Source: Candidatus Gemmiger excrementigallinarum
GTDB lineage: Bacteria > Bacillota > Clostridia > Oscillospirales > Ruminococcaceae
Assembly: GCA_019116445.1 (NCBI GenBank)
Contig: DXBP01000049.1
Coordinates: 62,001 to 126,000 of the forward strand
Direction of reading: 5' to 3'
DNA: 64,000 nt
Shown: piece after piece, positions 59,023 through 64,000 of the stretch
How the letters are laid out: every line of letters starts with the position of its first letter
Numbering within the stretch: the first letter of the stretch is position 1
Notes under the pieces: generated by a model
What the model was told of the DNA's origin: nothing
Seen by the model: only the letters and a program-made list of their open reading frames with translations
Databases searched by the model: none
Translations under genes and position numbers: made by a program

Positions 59023-59928
59023 ATGGAAAACAAAAAACAACTGCGCAACACCCTGCTGCTGGTGTTTGCGGCGCTGCTTTGGGGCACCTCCTTTGTGGCC
59101 CAGAGCGTGGGCAGCGGTTACATGGGGCCGTACACCTTCCTGGCCGGCCGCAGCTGGCTGGCCTGTGCCTTTCTGCTGGGGCTTATGGGGGCGCGCCGGG
59201 CTGCCCAGCACCACAGGGGACAGCGCCTGCCCTTCTGGCTCCACGGCAAAACCCTGGTCACCGGCGGCGGGTTGTGCGGTATCGTGCTGTTTACGGCCTG
59301 CGCCGCCCAGCAAATGGGCATCGGCACCACCAGCGCCGCCAAGGCCGGCTTCATGACGACCCTGTACGTGGTGCTGGTGCCGGTGTGCGGGATTTTTCTG
59401 GGCCGTCGCCCCGGCCCCAAACTGTGGGTCTGTGTGGGGGTCAGTGTGGCGGGGCTGTATCTGCTCTGCCTGGCCGGGCGGGACAGCCTGGCCCTGACCG
59501 GCGGCGAATGGCAGCTGCTGCTCTGCGCGGTGCTGTTCACGCTGCAGATCCTGCTGGTAAACCACTTCAGCCCCCGGCTCGACGGCGTCCAGCTCAGTTT
59601 TGCCCAGTTCTTTACCATGGCGGTGTTGTCCACCGTCTGTATGTTCCTCTTTGAACAACCCACCCTGGCGCAGTTTGCCGGGGCGGCGGTGCCGGTGCTC
59701 TACTGCGGCATTATGTCCAGCGGCGTGGCCTACACGCTGCAGATCATCGGGCAAAGGGAACTGGACCCCACCATCGCCAGCCTGGCCATGTGCCTGGAAA
59801 GCGTCTTCAGCGCTCTGGCCGGTTGGCTTGTGCTGGGGCAGACGCTTTCGGACTCCGAGCTGGCGGGCTGTGTGCTGATGTTTGCCGCCATCATGGTCAG
59901 CCAGCTGCCGGACAAAAAGCGCTGCTGA
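59023..59928 (+). CDS. EamA family (DMT) transporter
   Basis: A 301-residue carrier with ten hydrophobic segments in two EamA repeats: LLLVFAALLWGTSFVAQSVG opens the first, GGEWQLLLCAVLFTLQILLV the second, which ends with LESVFSALAGWLVLGQTLSD. GGGAGG lies upstream of the ATG. DMT carriers export amino acids or other metabolites; the substrate is unknown. It precedes the ABC exporter operon by 51 bases without a clear terminator, so it may be co-transcribed. Confidence 0.92.
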   Translation: MENKKQLRNTLLLVFAALLWGTSFVAQSVGSGYMGPYTFLAGRSWLACAFLLGLMGARRAAQHHRGQRLPFWLHGKTLVTGGGLCGIVLFTACAAQQMGIGTTSAAKAGFMTTLYVVLVPVCGIFLGRRPGPKLWVCVGVSVAGLYLLCLAGRDSLALTGGEWQLLLCAVLFTLQILLVNHFSPRLDGVQLSFAQFFTMAVLSTVCMFLFEQPTLAQFAGAAVPVLYCGIMSSGVAYTLQIIGQRELDPTIASLAMCLESVFSALAGWLVLGQTLSDSELAGCVLMFAAIMVSQLPDKKRC

Positions 59929-59979
59929 CCCGCCGTTTTTGGTATAGGAAATCCGTGAACCCAAAAGGAGGGACCGTCT

Positions 59980-61713
59980 ATGCAGGATCTTCGGCTGATC
60001 TTCCGTTACAGCAAACCTTACCGGCGCGATCTCATCGTGGCGGTGGGACTGCTCTTTCTTGAATGTGGATGCGAAATGGTCATCCCGGTACTTATGTCCA
60101 CCCTTATCGACGAGGGCGTCCCCGCCCATGATATGTCCATCATCCTGCGCCAGGGCGGCCTGATGGCCCTCTGCGCGGTGCTGGCCCTCGTTACCGGCCT
60201 GCTGTACGCCCGCTTTGCCGCCCGCTATGCCAACGGCTTCGCGGCGGAACTGCGCCTGGCCGAGTATGCCGCCGTCCAGAAATTCGACTTCGCCAACCTG
60301 GACCACTTCTCCACCGCATCCCTGGTCACCCGTATGACCACCGATGCCACCGTGCTCCTCAATGCCGTCAACACCGGTTTGCGGCCGCTGGTGCGCAGCC
60401 CTCTTATGCTGTTCATGGGCCTGGGCATGGCCTTCATCCTCAGCCCGCGGCTTACCCTGGTGTTCCTGGTGGCCACGCCCATCCTGGCCGTCATGCTGGC
60501 CTGGATCGTCAGCAAGGTGGCGCCCCTCTACGGCCGCCAGCAAAGCGCCGTGGACCATCTGAACAGCCGCATCCAGGAGGGCCTTACCGCCATCCGCGTC
60601 ATCAAGGCCTTTGTGCGGGGCGACTGGGAAAACCAGCAGTTCGGGGAAGTCAACGCCGAACTCAGCGACGCCAGCACCGAAACCTTCCGCTTTGCCGTGC
60701 TCAATATGCCCTCCTTCCAGGTGGTCATGTACACCTGCATCGTCTGCATCATGTGGTTCGGCGGTAACTTTATCCTTACGGGGGATATGAGCGTGGGCCA
60801 GCTCACGGCCTTCCTCAGCTATGTGCTGCAGGTGCTCAACTCGGTCATGATGTTCTCCGGCGTGTTCCTGCAGATGACCCGGTCCCTGGCCAGCGCCCGC
60901 CGCATCCGCGAGGTGCTCACCGAACAGCCCGATCTGGCCAACGCCGAACAGCCCGTTACCGAGATCGAAAACGGCGCCATCGACTTCGAGAATGTCAGCT
61001 TCAAATACAACGAACAGGCGGAGAAAAACGCTCTGTCCGACATTACGCTGCACATCCCGGCAGGGGCCACCGTGGGCATCATCGGCGGCACCGGTTCGGC
61101 CAAAACCACTCTGGTCCAGCTGATCCCCCGCCTGTACGACGCCACCGCCGGCACCGTCAAAGTGGGCGGCCGGGACGTGCGGGACTACGACCTGGCGGCC
61201 CTGCGGGATGCCGTGGGCATCGTGCTGCAAAAGAACCTGCTGTTCTCCGGTACCATCCGGGACAACCTGAAATGGGGCAACCCCGACGCCACCGACGACC
61301 AGCTGTGGGAAGCCTGCCGCGCGGCCCGCGCCGATGAATTCCTGAACCGGATGCCCCAGGGCCTGGACACCGACCTGGGCCAGGGCGGCGTCAATGTATC
61401 GGGCGGTCAGAAACAGCGCCTGTGCATCGCCCGCACCCTGCTCAAACATCCCAAGGTGCTGATTTTTGATGACTCCACCAGCGCCGTGGACACCGCCACC
61501 GAATCCGGCATCCGCCACGCCCTGGCGGAACTCACCGATGTGACCAAACTCATCATCGCCCAGCGCATCAGTTCGGTGCAGAGCGCCGACCTCATCGTCA
61601 TCCTGGACGACGGCAGGCTCCACGCCGTGGGTACCCACGCCGACCTGCTGGCCCACGATACCATTTATCAGGAAATCTACCAATCGCAGCGGAAAGGGGG
61701 CGACGCACAATGA
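59980..61713 (+). CDS. ABC exporter subunit with degenerate ATP site
   Basis: A 577-residue half-transporter: six membrane helices (about 1-320), then an ATPase domain. Walker A is GGTGSAKT (369-376, with Ala374 instead of the usual Gly), signature VSGGQ (473-477), and Walker B ends Asp497-Asp498 (IFDDSTSAVD), so the catalytic Glu is replaced by Asp. Together with the next gene (ATGA overlap) it forms a heterodimeric exporter; this subunit supplies the impaired Walker B but the intact signature for its partner. AAAGGAGG precedes the ATG. Cargo unknown (drugs, lipids or peptides in this class). Confidence 0.93.
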   Translation: MQDLRLIFRYSKPYRRDLIVAVGLLFLECGCEMVIPVLMSTLIDEGVPAHDMSIILRQGGLMALCAVLALVTGLLYARFAARYANGFAAELRLAEYAAVQKFDFANLDHFSTASLVTRMTTDATVLLNAVNTGLRPLVRSPLMLFMGLGMAFILSPRLTLVFLVATPILAVMLAWIVSKVAPLYGRQQSAVDHLNSRIQEGLTAIRVIKAFVRGDWENQQFGEVNAELSDASTETFRFAVLNMPSFQVVMYTCIVCIMWFGGNFILTGDMSVGQLTAFLSYVLQVLNSVMMFSGVFLQMTRSLASARRIREVLTEQPDLANAEQPVTEIENGAIDFENVSFKYNEQAEKNALSDITLHIPAGATVGIIGGTGSAKTTLVQLIPRLYDATAGTVKVGGRDVRDYDLAALRDAVGIVLQKNLLFSGTIRDNLKWGNPDATDDQLWEACRAARADEFLNRMPQGLDTDLGQGGVNVSGGQKQRLCIARTLLKHPKVLIFDDSTSAVDTATESGIRHALAELTDVTKLIIAQRISSVQSADLIVILDDGRLHAVGTHADLLAHDTIYQEIYQSQRKGGDAQ

Positions 61714-63572
61714 TGCGAGTTACCGGCGGGCGCCGCCCGCAGAACCTGGGGCATACCCTCCGCTGCCTGGGCGGCTATCTCAAACATCACCGTATCATGC
61801 TGGCCCTGGTGGCGGTGCTGGCTTCCCTCAGCGCCATTGCCTCCCTGATAGGCACCTACATGATCCGCCCCGTGGTCAACGGTTTGCTGGAAAACGGCAG
61901 CCTGACCTACCTGGCCGCCGGTGTGGGTCTGACGGCGGTGGTCTACATCGTCGGCGCTCTCTGCACCCTGGGCTACAGCCAGATCATGGTCCGCGCCGCC
62001 CAGAAAATTCTGCGGGAGATTCGCCGCGACCTCTTTGCCCATTTGCAGACGCTGCCGCTGCAGTTCTTCGATACCCACCGCAAAGGCGACCTCATGAGCC
62101 TGTTCACCAACGACGTGGATACCGTATCCGACGCGCTGAACAACAGCTTTGCCCTGGTCATCCAGACCTTCATCCAGGTGGCGGGCACCCTGATTCTGCT
62201 GTTTGTGCTCAACTGGCAGCTGTCGCTGCTCATTGTGGTGGGCTACGCTGCCATGTTCTGGTATATCAACTTCAGCACCCGGCACAGCCGCGTCTACTAT
62301 GCCAAGCAGCAGGGCTGCCTGGGTGAGCTGGACGCCTATATCGAGGAGATGATCGCCGGGCAGAAGGTCATTAAGGTGTTCAACCATCAGGATGCCGACC
62401 TGGCCGGCTTTGCCGAACGCAACGAAAAACTGCGCAAGGCCGGTACCGGCGCCCAGAGCTACGCCGCCACCATGATCCCGGCGGTGGTCAGTATCGGCTA
62501 TATCAACTACGCGGTCATCGCGGTGCTGGGTGGTCTTATGGTCATGAAAGGCTGGACCGACCTGGGCAGCCTGGCCAGCTATCTGGTCTTTGTGCGCCAG
62601 ACCACCATGCCCATCAACCAGTTCACCCAGCAGGGCAACTTCCTGCTGGCCGCGCTGGCCGGTGCCGAGCGCATCTTTGCCACCATGGAGGAGGACCCGG
62701 AAGTGGACGAGGGTACCGTGGACCTTGTCACGGTGCGGCAAGGCCCCGACGGTACCCTCACCGAGTGCGCCCAAGGGGAAACCACCGGCCGCTGGGCCTG
62801 GTGTGACCGCAGCCGTCCCGGGGTGCCGTTCCAGCCGCTGGAAGGGGATGTGCGGTTCCATAATGTGGACTTCGGCTATGTGAAAGGTCAGAAGATTCTG
62901 CAGGGGCTGTCCCTTTACGCCAAGCCCGGCCAGAAGATCGCTTTTGTCGGCTCCACCGGCGCAGGCAAGACCACCATCACCAACCTTATCAACCGCTTTT
63001 ATGATGTCACGGCGGGCTCCATCACCTACGACGGCATCGATGTGCGGCTTATCCGCAAGGATGCCTTGCGCCGCAGCCTGGGCATCGTGCTGCAGGACAC
63101 CCATCTGTTTACCGGTACCGTGGCGGACAACATCCGCTTCGGCAAGCTGGATGCCACGCAGCAGGAGATCGAGGAAGCCGCCAAAATTGCCAACGCCGAC
63201 TCCTTCATCCGCCGTCTGCCCCAGGGCTATGATACCATGGTCACCGCCGACGGCGCCAACCTCAGCCAGGGCCAGCGCCAGCTGCTGGCCATTGCCCGGG
63301 CAGCCGTGGCGGACCCGCCGGTGCTGATCCTGGACGAAGCCACCTCCAGCATCGATACCCGCACCGAAGCGCTGATCGAAAAGGGTATGGACCGCCTGAT
63401 GGAAGGCCGCACGGTGTTCGTCATTGCCCACCGGCTTTCCACGGTGCGCAACGCCGATGCCATCATCGTGCTGGAGCACGGCCACATTGTGGAGCGCGGC
63501 ACCCACGAGGAACTGCTGGCCCACAAGGGCGAGTACTACCAGCTGTATAACGGTATGTTTGAACTGTCCTGA
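61710..63572 (+). CDS. ABC exporter subunit with canonical ATPase
   Basis: A 620-residue half-transporter: six membrane helices (for example YLAAGVGLTAVVYIVGALCT), an insertion of about 40 residues around 330-375 before the ATPase domain, then Walker A GSTGAGKT (414-421), signature LSQGQ (518-522; the second Gly is Gln) and Walker B with the catalytic Glu543 (LILDEATSSID). The deviation in the signature falls in the same composite site as the partner's Asp498, the expected complementarity of heterodimeric exporters. GGAAAGGGGG precedes the ATG. Confidence 0.93.
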   Translation: MMRVTGGRRPQNLGHTLRCLGGYLKHHRIMLALVAVLASLSAIASLIGTYMIRPVVNGLLENGSLTYLAAGVGLTAVVYIVGALCTLGYSQIMVRAAQKILREIRRDLFAHLQTLPLQFFDTHRKGDLMSLFTNDVDTVSDALNNSFALVIQTFIQVAGTLILLFVLNWQLSLLIVVGYAAMFWYINFSTRHSRVYYAKQQGCLGELDAYIEEMIAGQKVIKVFNHQDADLAGFAERNEKLRKAGTGAQSYAATMIPAVVSIGYINYAVIAVLGGLMVMKGWTDLGSLASYLVFVRQTTMPINQFTQQGNFLLAALAGAERIFATMEEDPEVDEGTVDLVTVRQGPDGTLTECAQGETTGRWAWCDRSRPGVPFQPLEGDVRFHNVDFGYVKGQKILQGLSLYAKPGQKIAFVGSTGAGKTTITNLINRFYDVTAGSITYDGIDVRLIRKDALRRSLGIVLQDTHLFTGTVADNIRFGKLDATQQEIEEAAKIANADSFIRRLPQGYDTMVTADGANLSQGQRQLLAIARAAVADPPVLILDEATSSIDTRTEALIEKGMDRLMEGRTVFVIAHRLSTVRNADAIIVLEHGHIVERGTHEELLAHKGEYYQLYNGMFELS

Positions 63573-63630
63573 CCGCAGGCTGCGGCCGGGCCGGCCCTGT
63601 GAAATACAAAAAGTTTTTTGTGCAAACCTC

Positions 63631-63662
63631 TTGACAGGCACCCCGCCTTGTGCTATTATAAT
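63631..63662 (+). promoter_or_regulatory. Promoter of tRNA-fMet
   Basis: TTGACA (63631-63636), 17 bases, TATTATAAT; the -10 may be TATTAT (63654-63659) or TATAAT (63657-63662). The tRNA begins about 31 bases downstream. Confidence 0.85.
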
Positions 63663-63692
63663 CTAGCACCCCAACGCGGGATGCCTGAATAT

Positions 63693-63768
<76 letters not shown>

Positions 63769-63772
63769 ATGA

Positions 63773-63806
63773 AAAACAGCCGTCCATTTCGGACGGCTGT
63801 TTTTTA
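63773..63806 (+). terminator. Terminator of tRNA-fMet
   Basis: AAAACAGCCGTCC pairs with GGACGGCTGTTTT, with two further T residues, 5 bases after CCA. Confidence 0.93.
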
Positions 63807-63870
63807 TTGCCTGAGGTAGGGTTTGAACCACGGCTTTGGAATGTGAGACCGGTGAGCGGAGCTCGTGGGG

Positions 63871-63917
63871 CAAAAAATCCGACCGCCGCCAGCGGCGGGT
63901 GCAGGGAGGATTTTTTG
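63871..63917. repeat. Hairpin-rich repeat unit downstream of tRNA-fMet
   Basis: CAAAAAATCC (63871-63880) and GGATTTTTTG (63908-63917) are perfect inverted repeats enclosing CCGCC/GGCGG. The interval 63807-64000 holds no credible gene. The shape is that of an intergenic repeat family, but only one copy is in the window. Confidence 0.5.
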
Positions 63918-64000
63918 GCGCAGCGGTCGACAAGGGTGAGGCGGCACCGTCCGCCGAAGGTCGAGCCGGGCACCGCAAGAGGGAGCGGGCCTGCCCTTCT

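Noticed and set aside
58279..61710. A 1143-codon open frame on the - strand
   Set aside because: It lies antisense to the lipoprotein, EamA and ABC genes, crosses their promoters and terminators, and has the His/Gln/Gly-rich composition of antisense frames in GC-rich DNA.

Overview
The window reads as GC-rich chromosomal DNA from an anaerobic gut Firmicute of the Oscillospiraceae/Ruminococcaceae type (Faecalibacterium, Gemmiger or Subdoligranulum-like). This is inferred from the gene content: class III fructose-1,6-bisphosphatase, two-subunit iron-sulfur serine dehydratase, an anaerobic sulfatase-maturase-type radical SAM enzyme, a CIRCE-controlled hsp20, sigma-A promoters close to TTGACA/TATAAT, strong AGGAGG ribosome sites and sortase-type surface proteins. 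No phage, CRISPR array or rRNA operon is visible. One initiator tRNA lies near the right end.

1-13.8 kb is catabolism: the tail of an MFS permease, a GH2 glycosidase, a LysR regulator converging on a split chromate transporter pair, a radical SAM maturase, sdaAB/sdaAA, a MATE pump, a GNAT enzyme, a second GH2 enzyme and fbp. 14-16.7 kb is a large Ig-like surface protein. 16.8-21.7 kb is a GntR(YtrA-type)-controlled ABC operon with two paralogous membrane-anchored proteins; its promoter is consensus and overlaps an inverted repeat. 21.7-27.9 kb holds a lipoprotein and a Gld-like ABC operon (ATPase, permease, GldG-like, DUF4340). 28.1-30.5 kb has an orphan radical SAM protein converging on a TetR gene with no terminator between them.

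30.5-41 kb has an RpiR regulator, a 3'-truncated MATE gene behind a MarR gene with an elaborate double operator, a small EamA protein, a zinc alcohol dehydrogenase, a YibE/F protein, a lipoprotein alkaline phosphatase, an AI-2E family permease and a membrane protein with a BNR-like exterior. 41-44.4 kb is a PTS module: a BglG/GlcT-type antiterminator gene and an EIICBA gene, each preceded by its own RAT-like hairpin and terminator. Then come an EFR1-type flavodoxin/ferredoxin and the CIRCE-hsp20 unit.

46-52.5 kb is a polyamine operon (decarboxylase, speE, speB, carboxynorspermidine dehydrogenase, nspC). It starts with a promoter, an approximately 375-nt structured leader containing mutually exclusive hairpins, and a strong intrinsic terminator just before the first gene. 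I could not assign this leader to a known riboswitch class; it is the best candidate here for an undescribed regulatory system. A miniature inverted-repeat element sits inside the same operon between speB and the dehydrogenase gene.

52.5-58.1 kb has a helical-bundle protein, a small serine recombinase flanked by short direct repeats, and a 1383-residue sortase-type surface protein with Cys-rich tandem repeats and an AT-richer beta-helix region. 58.2-64 kb ends with a lipoprotein, a full-length EamA transporter, a heterodimeric ABC exporter with one degenerate ATP site, tRNA-fMet and a hairpin-rich repeat.
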